Assembly (NCBI RefSeq): GCF_018883605.1
Contig: NZ_JAHLEM010000108.1
Span: 1 to 42,120 of the forward strand
Reading direction: 5' to 3'
DNA: 42,120 nt
Origin: Streptomyces niphimycinicus
GTDB lineage: Bacteria; Actinomycetota; Actinomycetes; Streptomycetales; Streptomycetaceae
Of the stretch, positions 15,102 through 24,117 are shown in pieces. The translations under genes were made by a program, and so were the position numbers. Each line of letters starts with the position of its first letter. Within the stretch, counting starts at the first letter, position 1. The notes under the pieces were generated by a model. The model saw nothing but the letters and a program-made list of their open reading frames with translations, was not told the origin of the DNA and made no database searches.

Positions 15102-16637
15102 GTGGCGCACGAGATTGATCCGTCCTTCCTCGCGCTGCCGCTGAGGGCGCTCGCCGATGCGGCGCTCGCGCGGGCTCGGGCGCTCGGGGCCGAGCATGCC
15201 GACTTCCGGTTCGAGCGGGTGCGCGGTGCCGCATGGCGGTTGCGGGATGGCCGGCCGTCCGGGGCCTCGGACAGCACCGATCTGGGGTATGCGGTGCGGG
15301 TGGTGCACGGTGGGGCGTGGGGGTTCGCCTCGGGGGTGGACCTCAGCATGGACGCCGCCGCCCGCGTCGCCTCGCAGGCCGTGGCGATGGCCAAGCTGTC
15401 GGCCAAGGTGATCGAGGCCGCGGGCTCCGATGAGCGCGTGGAGCTCGCGCCGGAGCCGGTGCATGCCGACAGGACCTGGGTGTCGTCGTACGAGATCGAC
15501 CCGTTCGAGGTGCCGGACGCCGACAAGACCGGGCTGCTCGCCGAATGGAGCGACCGGCTGCTGCGGGCCGAGGGGGTCGCGCATGCGGACGCGTCGCTCC
15601 TCACCGTCCATGAGAACAAGTTCTACGCGGACACCGCTGGCACCACGACCACCCAGCAGCGCGTCCGGCTCCATCCGCAGCTCACCGCCGTCGCGGTGGA
15701 CCCGGCGAGCGGGGAGTTCGACTCGATGCGCACGCTGGCCCCGCCGGTCGGGCGCGGCTGGGAGTATCTGACCGGCGGGCCCGGGGCGGGCGGCTGGGAC
15801 TGGGACGCGGAGTTGGCGCAGATCCCGGAGCTGCTGGCGGAGAAGATGCGTGCGCCGTCCGTCGAGGCCGGGTCGTACGACCTGGTGGTGGACCCGTCCA
15901 ATCTGTGGCTGACCATCCATGAGTCGATCGGCCACGCCACCGAGCTGGACCGCGCGCTCGGCTACGAGGCGGCGTACGCGGGCACCTCCTTCGCCACCTT
16001 CGATCAGCTCGGGTCGCTGAAGTACGGCTCCCAGGTGATGAACGTGACCGGGGACCGGACCGCCGAGCACGGGCTGGCCACCATCGGCTACGACGACGAG
16101 GGGGTGGCGGCGCAGTCCTGGGATCTGGTGAAGGACGGCACCCTCGTCGGGTATCAGCTCGACCGCCGGATCGCCCGGCTGACCGGTTTCGAGCGGTCCA
16201 ACGGCTGCGCGTTCGCCGATTCGCCGGGCCATGTGCCGGTGCAGCGGATGGCGAACGTATCGCTCCAGCCCGCTCCCGGCGGCCCCTCGACGGAGGAGCT
16301 GATCGGGGATGTCGAGAACGGTCTGTATCTGGTCGGCGACCGCTCCTGGTCGATCGATATGCAGCGGTACAACTTCCAGTTCACGGCGCAACGGGCGTAC
16401 CGCATCAGGAACGGCGCGCTCGCCGGGCAGGTGCGCGACTTCGCCTACCAGGCCACCACCACCGACTTCTGGGGTTCGATGACGGCCGTGGGCGGGCCGC
16501 AGACGTATGTCCTGGGCGGCGCCTTCAACTGCGGCAAGGCCCAGCCCGGGCAGGTCGCGGCCGTCTCGCACGGCTGCCCGTCGGCGCTGTTCCGCGGCGT
16601 CAACATCCTCAACACCACCCAGGAGGCCGGACGATGA
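15102..16637 (+). CDS. tldD: Metalloprotease TldD
   Basis: TldD subunit of the TldD/TldE (PmbA) zinc metalloprotease, a cytoplasmic enzyme that degrades or trims unfolded peptides and, in some bacteria, modified-peptide precursors. It has 511 residues. The catalytic HExxxH motif is H273-E-S-I-G-H278 (LTIHESIGHATELDRALG). The conserved C-terminal region FNCGKAQPGQ and SHGCPSALFRGVNILN is intact. GTG at 15102 follows GAAGGGGAG. The stop overlaps the tldE start (ATGA, 4 bases), so the two are coupled as in most bacteria. Nothing nearby suggests a dedicated peptide substrate. Confidence 0.94.
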   Translation: MAHEIDPSFLALPLRALADAALARARALGAEHADFRFERVRGAAWRLRDGRPSGASDSTDLGYAVRVVHGGAWGFASGVDLSMDAAARVASQAVAMAKLSAKVIEAAGSDERVELAPEPVHADRTWVSSYEIDPFEVPDADKTGLLAEWSDRLLRAEGVAHADASLLTVHENKFYADTAGTTTTQQRVRLHPQLTAVAVDPASGEFDSMRTLAPPVGRGWEYLTGGPGAGGWDWDAELAQIPELLAEKMRAPSVEAGSYDLVVDPSNLWLTIHESIGHATELDRALGYEAAYAGTSFATFDQLGSLKYGSQVMNVTGDRTAEHGLATIGYDDEGVAAQSWDLVKDGTLVGYQLDRRIARLTGFERSNGCAFADSPGHVPVQRMANVSLQPAPGGPSTEELIGDVENGLYLVGDRSWSIDMQRYNFQFTAQRAYRIRNGALAGQVRDFAYQATTTDFWGSMTAVGGPQTYVLGGAFNCGKAQPGQVAAVSHGCPSALFRGVNILNTTQEAGR

Positions 16638-18028
16638 GCAGCAAGCCGCATGAAATCGTCGAGCGCGCCCTGGAGCTGTCCCGTGCGGACGGCTGTGTGG
16701 TGATCGCGAACGAGAATTCGACGGCCAATCTGCGCTGGGCGGGCAACGCCCTGACGACCAACGGCGTCACCCGTGGCCGCACCCTGACCGTCGTGGCCAC
16801 CGTGAACGGCGGGCAGGGCACCGCCTCGGGTGTGGTGTCCCGGTCCGCGGTCACCGTCGACGAGCTGGAGCCGCTGGTCCGGGCCGCCGAGGCGGCCGCG
16901 CGGGAGGCGGAGCCCGCCGAGGACGCCCAGCCGCTGGTGGAGCGGGACGCGGGTGCGGCGGTCTCCCCCGGCTTCACCGACTCCCCGGCCGTGACCTCCT
17001 CCGAGGTGTTCGCCGACTTCGCCCCCGCCCTCGGCGAGTCCTTCGCCCGGGCCCGCGCGGGCGGCCGGGAGCTGTACGGATTCGCCCACCATGAGCTGGT
17101 CTCCAGCTATCTGGGCAGCTCCACCGGGCTGCGGCTGCGCCATGACCAGCCGACCGGCACGCTGGAGGTCAACGCCAAATCCCCAGATCGGACGCGGTCG
17201 GCCTGGGCCGGGCGGGCCACCCGCGACTTCGCCGATGTGGACCCGGCCGCGATCGACGCCGAGCTCGCCCGGCGGCTCGCCTGGGCCGAGCGGAGGATCG
17301 AGCTGCCGGCCGGTCGCTATGAGACGCTGCTGCCCCCGAGCGCGGTGGCGGATCTGCTGATCGACCAGCTCTGGTCGTCCTCGGCGCGGGACGCGGCGGA
17401 GGGCCGTACGGTCTTCAGCAAGCCGGGCGGTGGCACCCGGGTCGGCGAGAAGCTGTCCGAGCTGCCCCTCACACTGCGCAGCGACCCGGCCGAGCCGGGG
17501 CTCGAGGCGGCGCCGTTCGTGATCGCGCACTCGTCCGGGGATGACGCGTCGGTCTTCGACAACGGTCTGCCGCTGTCCGCCACCGACTGGATCCGCGACG
17601 GGGTGCTCCAGAAGCTGATCACCACCCGGCATACGGCCGGGCTCACCGGGCTGCCGCTGGCTCCCCCCGTCGACAACCTGATCGCGGACGCGGGCGGCAC
17701 CCGCTCGCTGGACGAGATGGTCGCCTCGACCGAGCGGGGGCTGCTGCTGACCTGCCTGTGGTACATCCGCGAGGTCGACCCGGCGACGCTGCTGCTGACC
17801 GGGCTGACCAGGGACGGCGTCTACCTCGTGGAGAACGGCGAGGTGGTCGGCGAGGTGAACAATTTCCGGTTCAATGAATCGCCGGTGGATCTGCTCGCCC
17901 GCGCCACCGAGGCGGGCCGCACCGAGCGGACATTGGCGCGGGAGTGGAGCGACTACTTCAACCGCGCCGCGGTGCCCGCGCTGCGCATCCCGGACTTCAA
18001 TATGAGCTCGGTCAGCAAGGGGGTGTGA
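16634..18028 (+). CDS. tldE: TldE/PmbA-family metallopeptidase subunit
   Basis: A 464-residue partner of TldD (TldE, also PmbA). The TldD/PmbA fold is recognisable: SRADGCVVIANENSTANLRWAGN at the N-terminus, LPPSAVADLLIDQLWSSSARDAAEGRTVF mid-protein, and LLTCLWYIREVDPATLLLTGLTRDGVYLVENGEV toward the C-terminus. It lacks the zinc HExxxH, as TldE normally does, so activity requires TldD in the heterodimer. ATG at 16634 overlaps tldD by four bases. Only 71 bases separate its stop from tyrS, so read-through into tyrS is likely. Confidence 0.93.
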   Translation: MSSKPHEIVERALELSRADGCVVIANENSTANLRWAGNALTTNGVTRGRTLTVVATVNGGQGTASGVVSRSAVTVDELEPLVRAAEAAAREAEPAEDAQPLVERDAGAAVSPGFTDSPAVTSSEVFADFAPALGESFARARAGGRELYGFAHHELVSSYLGSSTGLRLRHDQPTGTLEVNAKSPDRTRSAWAGRATRDFADVDPAAIDAELARRLAWAERRIELPAGRYETLLPPSAVADLLIDQLWSSSARDAAEGRTVFSKPGGGTRVGEKLSELPLTLRSDPAEPGLEAAPFVIAHSSGDDASVFDNGLPLSATDWIRDGVLQKLITTRHTAGLTGLPLAPPVDNLIADAGGTRSLDEMVASTERGLLLTCLWYIREVDPATLLLTGLTRDGVYLVENGEVVGEVNNFRFNESPVDLLARATEAGRTERTLAREWSDYFNRAAVPALRIPDFNMSSVSKGV

Positions 18029-18099
18029 ACGAGCCCAATAGACTGGTCCCCGCCCGATCGATCCAATCCGTATCCGTTTCGTCTATCAACAGGAACGCC

Positions 18100-19518
18100 A
18101 TGACACGCCTCGGCGAATCCGTCGCCCGCGCCACCGAGCTCCTCACCCAGGACCTCTCCTCCGACAAGACCGTCGAGCGGCTGCTCGAGGAGACGGGCTC
18201 GCGGCGCTATATCGATCTGACGGACCTCTCGCCGGCGGAGCAGGCCGAGCTGATCGCGTCCCGTACGGTCGAGATCCTGCCCGGCGTGGCGGAGCTGGCC
18301 AAGCGGATCGAGGAGCGCCGCGGCGCGGGCCGGGGCCTGGGCATCAAGCTGGGCATCGACCCGACGGCCGCCGATGTGCATCTGGGCCATGTGGTGCCGA
18401 TGATCATCCTCAGCCGCTTCCAGCGCATGGGGCATGACGTCACCCTGCTCATCGGCGACTTCACGGCCAAGATCGGCGACCCGTCGGGCCGTACGGCGGA
18501 GCGCCCGCCGCTGACCGACGAGGACATCGCCCGCAACCTCGCGGGCTACCAGGACCAGGTCCGGCCCTTCTTCGACTTCGAGAAGGTCAGCCTCCGGCAG
18601 AACAGCGAGTGGCTGGCGCCGTACACCTTCCCCGAGCTGCTGGGGCTGCTCTCCCAGGTGCCGGTCTCCCAGTTGCTCCAGCGCGAGGACTTCCGCAACC
18701 GGCTGGCCGCCGGTTCGGGGCTCACCATGTCCGAGCTGCTCTACCCGATCGCGCAGGCCCTCGACTCGGTGGCGCTGGAGTGCGATGTGGAGCTGGGCGG
18801 CGCGGATCAGCTCCTCAATCTTCAGATGGGCCGCAAGCTGATGGAGCTGCGCGGGCAGCGGCCGCAGTTGGTGGTCACCATGCCGCTGATCGAGGGCACG
18901 GACGGCACCGGCGCCAAGATGTCCAAGTCCAAGGGCAACTATGTCGCGCTGTCCGCGACCGCCGACGATGTCTTCGGCAAGATCATGTCGATTCCGGACC
19001 GGCTGATGAAGCCGTACCTGGAGGCATGGACCGAGTGGACGGACGCGGAGATCGCCGCCGCCACCACCCGGGTGGAAGACCGGTCGCTGCACCCGATGGA
19101 TCTGAAGAAGGTCCTGGCGGGTGAGGTCGTGGCGGCGCTGTACGGCGTCGAGAAGGCGATGGCGGCCCGGGCGGGCTTCGTCGCCCAGTTCTCCAAGAAG
19201 AGCTTCACCGATGTCGAGACGCTGCCGGTGGTCGACGCCGGGGAGCACGGCGCCGAGTCCATCGCGACGGTGCTGAGCAAGGTGCTGGAGTTCCAGCCCA
19301 GCGCCTCGGCCGCCCGCCGGGTCGCCAAGCAGAACGGTCTGCGGCTGGTGATCGAGACCGAGGGTGGCCAGGAGTCGGTGGTGCTGCCCGAGGCCCAGGC
19401 GGTGCGCCCGCTGGCCGAGGTGGTCGCGGAGACGCTGACGTCCTCCGGGGTGACGGCGGGCTCCGGCACGGTCTATCTCAAGGCCGGGCGGAAGATCGCC
19501 CAGGTGCGCGGGGTGTAA
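18100..19518 (+). CDS. tyrS: Tyrosyl-tRNA synthetase
   Basis: Class I aminoacyl-tRNA synthetase that charges tRNA-Tyr. The 472 residues carry HLGH at 94-97 (the HIGH motif, in GIDPTAADVHLGHVVPM), KMSKS at 273-277 (GAKMSKSKGNYV), and a C-terminal S4-like RNA-binding domain (about 405-470, ending YLKAGRKIAQVRGV). The KLGIDPTAxDxHLGH pattern places it with the TyrZ-like branch. The stretch before HLGH is unusually long for a bacterial TyrRS. ATG at 18100 is preceded by AGGAAC. Upstream in-frame sequence to 17944 overlaps tldE and is not coding in this frame. No T-box leader fits in the short gap. Confidence 0.93.
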   Translation: MTRLGESVARATELLTQDLSSDKTVERLLEETGSRRYIDLTDLSPAEQAELIASRTVEILPGVAELAKRIEERRGAGRGLGIKLGIDPTAADVHLGHVVPMIILSRFQRMGHDVTLLIGDFTAKIGDPSGRTAERPPLTDEDIARNLAGYQDQVRPFFDFEKVSLRQNSEWLAPYTFPELLGLLSQVPVSQLLQREDFRNRLAAGSGLTMSELLYPIAQALDSVALECDVELGGADQLLNLQMGRKLMELRGQRPQLVVTMPLIEGTDGTGAKMSKSKGNYVALSATADDVFGKIMSIPDRLMKPYLEAWTEWTDAEIAAATTRVEDRSLHPMDLKKVLAGEVVAALYGVEKAMAARAGFVAQFSKKSFTDVETLPVVDAGEHGAESIATVLSKVLEFQPSASAARRVAKQNGLRLVIETEGGQESVVLPEAQAVRPLAEVVAETLTSSGVTAGSGTVYLKAGRKIAQVRGV

Positions 19519-19544
19519 CCCGCCCATCTCGCCGCTGGACGAGA

Positions 19545-19585
19545 GCGGCGGCCGGTGCGCGTCCACCACGCGCGCCGGCCGCCGC
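19545..19585. terminator. Bidirectional hairpin between tyrS and GlsB-like gene
   Basis: A 17-bp stem (19545-19561 with 19569-19585, one G-U pair) with a 7-base loop. It lies 26 bases after the tyrS stop and 36 bases from the end of the convergent gene, so it can serve both. Confidence 0.8.
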
Positions 19586-19621
19586 CGTATCCGTAACCCC
19601 GGCGCACACCATCACCGTCGT

Positions 19622-19900
19622 TCAGGCCCGCTCGCGTCGGCCGCCGCGGATGGAGTGCCACAGCGGGGTGCCCAGGGCCACGATCCCCACCGCGAACGCC
19701 AACTGGAGCAGATGCCGGATCCAGTCGAAGCCCCCGGTGGTCCTGACCCCGATCCAGCCGGCCACCGCGTTGCCCAGCATGCCGCCGAGGATGCCGTAGA
19801 TGCAGGTCAGCCAGAGTGGAATGGCCTGTTTGCCGGGGAGAATCGCCCGGGCGATCACACCCAGGATCAAACCCACGACGATCGCCCATAGCCAGTTCAT
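19622..19900 (-). CDS. GlsB/YeaQ/YmgE-family (transglycosylase-associated) membrane protein
   Basis: A 92-residue inner-membrane protein with three hydrophobic helices: LWAIVVGLILGVIARAILPG, LTCIYGILGGMLGNAVAGWIG and LLQLAFAVGIVALGTPLW. The glycine-patterned GxxxG segments and RAILPGKQ loop are the hallmark of the transglycosylase-associated (GlsB/YeaQ/YmgE) family, whose members are stress-induced but functionally obscure. GGGAGG six bases before ATG 19900 fixes the start. It is convergent with tyrS and shares its terminator. The tail is basic (GGRRERA). Confidence 0.88.
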   Translation of the reverse strand: MNWLWAIVVGLILGVIARAILPGKQAIPLWLTCIYGILGGMLGNAVAGWIGVRTTGGFDWIRHLLQLAFAVGIVALGTPLWHSIRGGRRERA

Positions 19901-20126
19901 GTCGCCTCCCTGACACGCGGCGAAGGGATGCACGGGAGATGCACATCCCCTCCAGTGTTCGACCACTTCGGGTACGGCGCACGCCGGAGGGCCGGTACGC
20001 CTTCTGGCGCACCCCGGACAGCACCCGTCAGGGCGCCCCGGTCTCGAACCGACAGCAGACGCGGCGTAACGTTGAGTACGTCCCAGAGCGGGGGAAGCCC
20101 GCTCGGCGATCAGGTGGTGGAACGTG

Positions 20127-20516
20127 ATGCGGAAGCATGGCGATGCGGAGGTCTTCCGGATCACCGGAGCCCGGCAGGGGCTGGCCGATGATGTCCGCGG
20201 CCGGCAGCGCCGCTATGTGATCTCGATGTCGGTGCGGACCCTCGCGGTCGTGCTGGCGGCGGTGTTGTGGAACGTGGAGCGCCATGTGGCCATCGTGGCC
20301 CTGGTGCTGGGCGTGGTGCTGCCCTATATCGCGGTGGTGATCGCCAACGCGGGCCGGGAGAACTCCACTTCGCTGCCCACCACCTTCATCCCGACCCCGC
20401 CCCGCCCTATGCTGATCGCCGGGCGCGGTGAGGAGCCGGCCGATTCCCGCCGGGCGGAATCCGTCCCGGAGGACGTCGGACATATCAGCGAGCCTGGACG
20501 GGGCGAGCGGGGCTGA
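20127..20516 (+). CDS. DUF3099 membrane protein
   Basis: A 129-residue actinobacterial membrane protein. It has a conserved cytoplasmic N-terminus (VFRITGARQGLADDVRGRQRRYVISM), two membrane helices (VRTLAVVLAAVLWNVERH and IVALVLGVVLPYIAVVIANAG), and a disordered Pro/Arg/Glu-rich tail of about 50 residues. I recognise the RITxARxGLxxDVRxRQRRYxISM pattern as DUF3099. Its function is unknown. Starts: GTG at 20124 and ATG at 20127 are both possible; AGGTGG at 20112-20117 suits either. The gene is divergent from the GlsB-like gene with about 225 bases between them. Confidence 0.87.
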   Translation: MRKHGDAEVFRITGARQGLADDVRGRQRRYVISMSVRTLAVVLAAVLWNVERHVAIVALVLGVVLPYIAVVIANAGRENSTSLPTTFIPTPPRPMLIAGRGEEPADSRRAESVPEDVGHISEPGRGERG

Positions 20517-20637
20517 CCTGCCACGTTTCCGTAAGCTCAAGAAAACCTCAGATCAATAGTGCAGTACCGGTGCACCGGGCCCCATCCCTCGTGACATACT
20601 GCGTACGCGCTCCGCATCCCCCGTCGGAGCGACGGAC

Positions 20638-20675
20638 CGACGCCGGGCGGCTCCCCCCGTGGCTGCCCGGCGTCG
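20638..20675 (+). terminator. 11-bp hairpin after the DUF3099 gene
   Basis: CGACGCCGGGC (20638-20648) pairs perfectly with 20665-20675 around a 16-base C-rich loop. It is about 120 bases after the DUF3099 stop and directly before the -10 element of the next gene, so it insulates that gene. Confidence 0.65.
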
Positions 20676-20696
20676 CCATGTCCGCCGGGCCTTCCG

Positions 20697-20702
20697 TAGA
20701 GT
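20697..20702 (+). promoter_or_regulatory. Putative -10 element for a leaderless transcript
   Basis: TAGAGT ends seven bases before the GTG at 20710, so transcription would start on the start codon. No good -35 is visible and no ribosome site precedes the GTG, which agrees with leaderless expression. Confidence 0.55.
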
Positions 20703-20709
20703 CTGCGGT

Positions 20710-20946
20710 GTGAACACCCGCGAGACCTCCGCCGAGACCGACGCCGTGATCTGTTCCGCCAAGGGCTGCCGCGCCCCGGCCGTATGGGTGCTGGCCTGGA
20801 ACAATCCCAAGATTCACACCCCGGAGCGGCGCAAGACCTGGCTGGCCTGCGAGGAGCACCGCGAGTATCTGTCGGAGTTCCTCGGGATGCGGGGCTTCCT
20901 CAAGGACGTGGTGACGCTGGCGGAGTGGTCGGCCACCGAACACTGA
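20710..20946 (+). CDS. Small Cys/His zinc-type protein, unknown function
   Basis: A 78-residue soluble protein, well conserved in streptomycetes in my recollection and sometimes misnamed acetone carboxylase, for which it is far too short. The core CSAKGCRAPAVWVLAWNN and later WLACEEHREYLSEFLGMRGF give a C-x4-C ... C-x2-H set that could bind one zinc. No enzyme motif is seen. The GTG at 20710 follows TAGAGT by seven bases and has no ribosome site, which points to a leaderless mRNA. It is convergent with moaA, with 56 bases between the stops. Confidence 0.8.
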   Translation: MNTRETSAETDAVICSAKGCRAPAVWVLAWNNPKIHTPERRKTWLACEEHREYLSEFLGMRGFLKDVVTLAEWSATEH

Positions 20947-21002
20947 CCGCGGCCACTCCCCCGCCCCTGATCACCACCCCTGATCACCGCCCCCGCGAAC
21001 GG

Positions 21003-21992
21003 TCAGCCGCCGATCGCCGACATCGGGCGGTCGGGCTGGAGGAACGACGGGTCGTCGAGCCCGGATCCGGCCTTCTTGCCCCACATCGCCAGCTTCCACC
21101 GCCGGGCGATCTCCTCGTCCGGGGCGCCGGAGCGCAGCGCTCCGCGCAGATCGGACTCCTCGCGCGCGAACAGGCAGGTGCGCACCTGTCCGTCGGCGGT
21201 GAGCCGGGTGCGGTCGCAGGCCCGGCAGAAGGGGCGGGTGACCGAGGCGATGACGCCGACCCGGGCCGGGCCGCCGTCGACCAGCCAGCGCTCGGCGGGC
21301 GCGGAGCCGCGCTCCTCCTCTTCCTCGGCGGTGAGGGTGAAGCGGGTGCGCAGGCTCGTCAGGATGTCCCCGGCGGTGATCATGCCGTCGCGCTTCCAGC
21401 CGTGCTGGGCGTCGAGCGGCATCTGCTCGATGAAGCGGAGTTCATAGTCGTTCTCCAGGGCCCAGGCGAGCAGATCGGGCGCCTCGTCGTCGTTGAGCCC
21501 GGGCATCAGCACGGTGTTGACCTTCACCGGGGTGAGCCCGGCGGTGCGCGCCGCGTCGAGGCCGCGCAGCACATCGTCATGGCGCTTGCGCCGGGTCAGG
21601 GCCTGAAAGACCTCCGGGCGCAGGGTGTCGAGCGAGACATTGACCCGGTCCAGGCCCGCCTCGCGCAGGGCCTGGGCGGTGCGCTGCAACCCGATGCCGT
21701 TGGTGGTGAGCGACATCTGGGGGCGCGGGGCGAGGGCCGCGCAGCGCTCCACGATGCCGACCAGACCGGGGCGCAGCAGCGGCTCACCGCCGGTGAAGCG
21801 GACCTCGGTGACCCCCAGCTCGGTGACGGCGATCCCGATCAGCCGGACTATCTCGTCGTCGGTGAGCAGATCCGGTTTGGCGAGCCACTGGAGACCCTCT
21901 TCCGGCATGCAATAGGTGCAACGCAGATTGCAGCGGTCGGTCAGAGAGACCCGCAGGTCGGTGGCTACGCGACCATAGGTGTCGATCAGCAT
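21003..21992 (-). CDS. moaA: GTP 3',8-cyclase MoaA (molybdopterin synthesis)
   Basis: Radical SAM enzyme that, with MoaC, converts GTP to cyclic pyranopterin monophosphate, the first step of molybdenum cofactor synthesis. All key features are intact in 329 residues: the SAM-cluster motif C21-x3-C25-x2-C28 (CNLRCTYC), VRFTGGEPLLR for SAM binding, the second-cluster motif C256-x2-C259-x13-C273 near the C-terminus, and the terminal GG (MSAIGG) that is essential in this family. GGAGGGG precedes ATG 21992. No other mo genes lie in the window. It is 104 bases downstream of actP on the same strand, so read-through from actP is possible. Confidence 0.95.
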   Translation of the reverse strand: MLIDTYGRVATDLRVSLTDRCNLRCTYCMPEEGLQWLAKPDLLTDDEIVRLIGIAVTELGVTEVRFTGGEPLLRPGLVGIVERCAALAPRPQMSLTTNGIGLQRTAQALREAGLDRVNVSLDTLRPEVFQALTRRKRHDDVLRGLDAARTAGLTPVKVNTVLMPGLNDDEAPDLLAWALENDYELRFIEQMPLDAQHGWKRDGMITAGDILTSLRTRFTLTAEEEEERGSAPAERWLVDGGPARVGVIASVTRPFCRACDRTRLTADGQVRTCLFAREESDLRGALRSGAPDEEIARRWKLAMWGKKAGSGLDDPSFLQPDRPMSAIGG

Positions 21993-22096
21993 GGTGCGGC
22001 CCCTCCACGGTTGACATCGCGTGCGCTGTGGTCAATTGTCCCGCAGCGTACGCGACGGGTGTGACAGGGAGGGGCCGCGCGGGTGGTCGGGGCGGA

Positions 22097-23716
22097 TCAG
22101 TGGGCGCCGTGGCCGGTGAGCGAGCGGACCTCCAGCTCGGCGTATTTGTCCTTGTCCGGCTGCTCCTTGGAGACGAGGGTGCCCAGCCAGCCGAGCAGGA
22201 AGCCCAGCGGGATGGAGATCAGTCCGGGGTTCTCCAGCGGGAACCAGTGGAAGTCCACGTCCGGGAACATCGAGGTCTCCTTGCCCGAGACGACGGGCGA
22301 GAAGAGCACCAGGAAGACCGAGGAGATCAGTCCGCCGTAGATGGACCACAGCGCGCCCTGGGTGGTGAAGCGCTTCCAGAACAGGCTGTAGAGGATGGTC
22401 GGGAGGTTTGCGGAGGCGGCGACCGCGAAGGCGAGCGCCACGAGTCCGGCGACGTTGAGATCTCGTGCGAACACCCCGAGGACGACGGCGACGGTGCCGA
22501 TGCCGACGGTGGCCCAGCGCGCCGCCGAGATCTCCTCCTTCTGCGTCGCCTTGCCCTTACGGATGACATTGGCGTACAGGTCGTGGGCGAAGGAGGACGA
22601 GGAGGCGAGGGTGAGTCCGGCGACCACGGCGAGGATCGTCGCGAACGCCACCGCGGAGATCACCGCGAGCAGGATCGCGCCGCCCGTGGAGTCCGGTCCG
22701 CCGCCGATCTCCTCGGCGAGCAGCGGGGCCGCGGTGTTGCCGGATTTGTTGGAGGCGATGATGGCGTCGCGGTCCAGCAGGGCGGCGGCGCCGAAGCCCA
22801 GCGCGATGGTCATCAGGTAGAAGACGCCGATGATGCCGATGGCCCAGTTGACCGACTTACGGGCGGCCTGGGCGGTGGGCACGGTGTAGAAGCGGATCAG
22901 GATGTGCGGCAGTCCCGCGGTGCCCAGGACCAGTGCGATGCCGAGGGAGATGAAGTCGAGCTTGGTGGTGGCGTTGAGCCCGTACTTCAGCCCCGGCTCC
23001 AGGAACGACTCTCCGATGCCGCTGTTCTTGGCCGCCTCGCCCAGCAGGTCGGAGATGTTGAAGTTGAACTTCAGCAGCACCAGGAAGGTGATCAGCAGGG
23101 TGCCCGCGATCAGCAGCACGGCCTTGACCATCTGCACCCAGGTGGTGCCCTTCATGCCGCCGATGGTGACGTAGAGCATCATCACGACGCCGACGAGGAC
23201 GACGATGAGGATCTTCCCGGCCTCGCTGGTGATGCCCAGCAGCAGGGAGACCAGCACACCGGCGCCCGCCATCTGCGCCAGCAGATAGAAGATCGAGACG
23301 ACGATGGTGGAGACGCCCGCGGCGGTGCGCACCGGGCGCTGGCGCATCCGGTAGGCGAGCACGTCGCCCATCGTGTAGCGCCCGGAGTTGCGCAGCGGCT
23401 CGGCGACCAGCAGCAGGGCGACCAGCCAGGCGACGAGGAACCCGATCGAGTACAGGAAGCCGTCGTAGCCGGAGAGCGCGATGGCGCCGGCGATGCCGAG
23501 GAAGGACGCGGCGGACATGTAGTCGCCGGAGATGGCGAGGCCGTTCTGGAAGCCGGAGAACTGGCGGCCGCCGGCGTAGAAGTCGTTGGCGTCCTTGGTC
23601 TGCCGGCCCGCCCAGACGGTGATGCCGAGGGTGGCCAGGACGAAGACCGCGAAGAGCGTGATGATCAGCGGCCGGTTGTCCGAGGCGCTCTCGGCCGCGA
23701 GCTGCTGGAAGCTCAT
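22097..23716 (-). CDS. actP: Cation/acetate symporter ActP (SSS family)
   Basis: A sodium:solute symporter of 539 residues with about 13 membrane helices. It matches the ActP/MctC acetate branch: QTKDANDFYAGGRQFSGFQNGLAISGDYMSAASFLGIAGAIALSGYDG at the N-terminus, then LPHILIRFYTVPTAQAARKSVNWAI and LTLASSSSFAHDLYANVIRKG. It imports acetate and possibly other short monocarboxylates at the cytoplasmic membrane. The ATG at 23716 overlaps the stop of the DUF485 gene (ATGA), the usual yjcH-actP arrangement. Expression probably starts upstream of the DUF485 gene, where a CRP-like palindrome lies. No acetyl-CoA synthetase gene is adjacent. Confidence 0.93.
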   Translation of the reverse strand: MSFQQLAAESASDNRPLIITLFAVFVLATLGITVWAGRQTKDANDFYAGGRQFSGFQNGLAISGDYMSAASFLGIAGAIALSGYDGFLYSIGFLVAWLVALLLVAEPLRNSGRYTMGDVLAYRMRQRPVRTAAGVSTIVVSIFYLLAQMAGAGVLVSLLLGITSEAGKILIVVLVGVVMMLYVTIGGMKGTTWVQMVKAVLLIAGTLLITFLVLLKFNFNISDLLGEAAKNSGIGESFLEPGLKYGLNATTKLDFISLGIALVLGTAGLPHILIRFYTVPTAQAARKSVNWAIGIIGVFYLMTIALGFGAAALLDRDAIIASNKSGNTAAPLLAEEIGGGPDSTGGAILLAVISAVAFATILAVVAGLTLASSSSFAHDLYANVIRKGKATQKEEISAARWATVGIGTVAVVLGVFARDLNVAGLVALAFAVAASANLPTILYSLFWKRFTTQGALWSIYGGLISSVFLVLFSPVVSGKETSMFPDVDFHWFPLENPGLISIPLGFLLGWLGTLVSKEQPDKDKYAELEVRSLTGHGAH

Positions 23717-24069
23717 GAACGCTCCTCCATACGGGACTTGATCGCCTCGGCGCGGGGGTCGAGCTTGGTGGCGGCGTGCCGGGAGTACCACCAGGCGATG
23801 AGGAAGGTCGTCAGGAACTGGGCGAGCCCGAACACCAACGCCACGTTGACATGGCCGACGACCTTGGCGCCCATGAAGTCGCCCGCGTAGTTGGACAGCA
23901 GCACATAGAGCAGGTACCAGCTCACGAACGCGATGGTGAGCGGGAAGGCGAACGAGCGGTGGGCACCGCGCAGTTCACCGAACTCCGCGCTCGCTTGCAC
24001 CTCGGCGTAGGAAGAACGGACTTGTTGCCGTTGATCGTCGGGGCGATCATCGGCCGGGGCGGTATCCAC
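23713..24069 (-). CDS. DUF485 membrane protein (YjcH-like), partner of ActP
   Basis: A 118-residue inner-membrane protein with two hydrophobic helices (AFPLTIAFVSWYLLYVLLSNYAG and VNVALVFGLAQFLTTFLIAWWYSRHAATKLDP). The RxFAFPLTxxFxxWYLxYVxLxxYA pattern is DUF485. The gene almost always precedes an acetate symporter gene and is thought to assist it, although the mechanism is unknown. GTG at 24069 is chosen because AGGAG precedes it. Upstream in-frame sequence is Arg-rich and overlaps the CRP-like site. Its TGA overlaps the actP ATG by four bases, so translation is coupled. Confidence 0.88.
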   Translation of the reverse strand: MDTAPADDRPDDQRQQVRSSYAEVQASAEFGELRGAHRSFAFPLTIAFVSWYLLYVLLSNYAGDFMGAKVVGHVNVALVFGLAQFLTTFLIAWWYSRHAATKLDPRAEAIKSRMEERS

Positions 24070-24117
24070 GGTCTCTCCTGGTGAGTGGGTCCGACGGGGA
24101 TGCGTACGGCGGCGGAG

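Noticed and set aside
22011..22039. TTGACA-N17-AATTGT promoter-like pair on the plus strand between moaA and actP
   Set aside because: A perfect -35 with poor -10 and no plus-strand gene downstream; also part of a TTGAC-N15-GTCAA inverted repeat. Possibly chance.
22028..23890. 620-codon plus-strand open frame across actP
   Set aside because: Antisense shadow of a membrane transporter gene; composition is Gly/Asp/Gln/Glu-rich with no recognisable domain.
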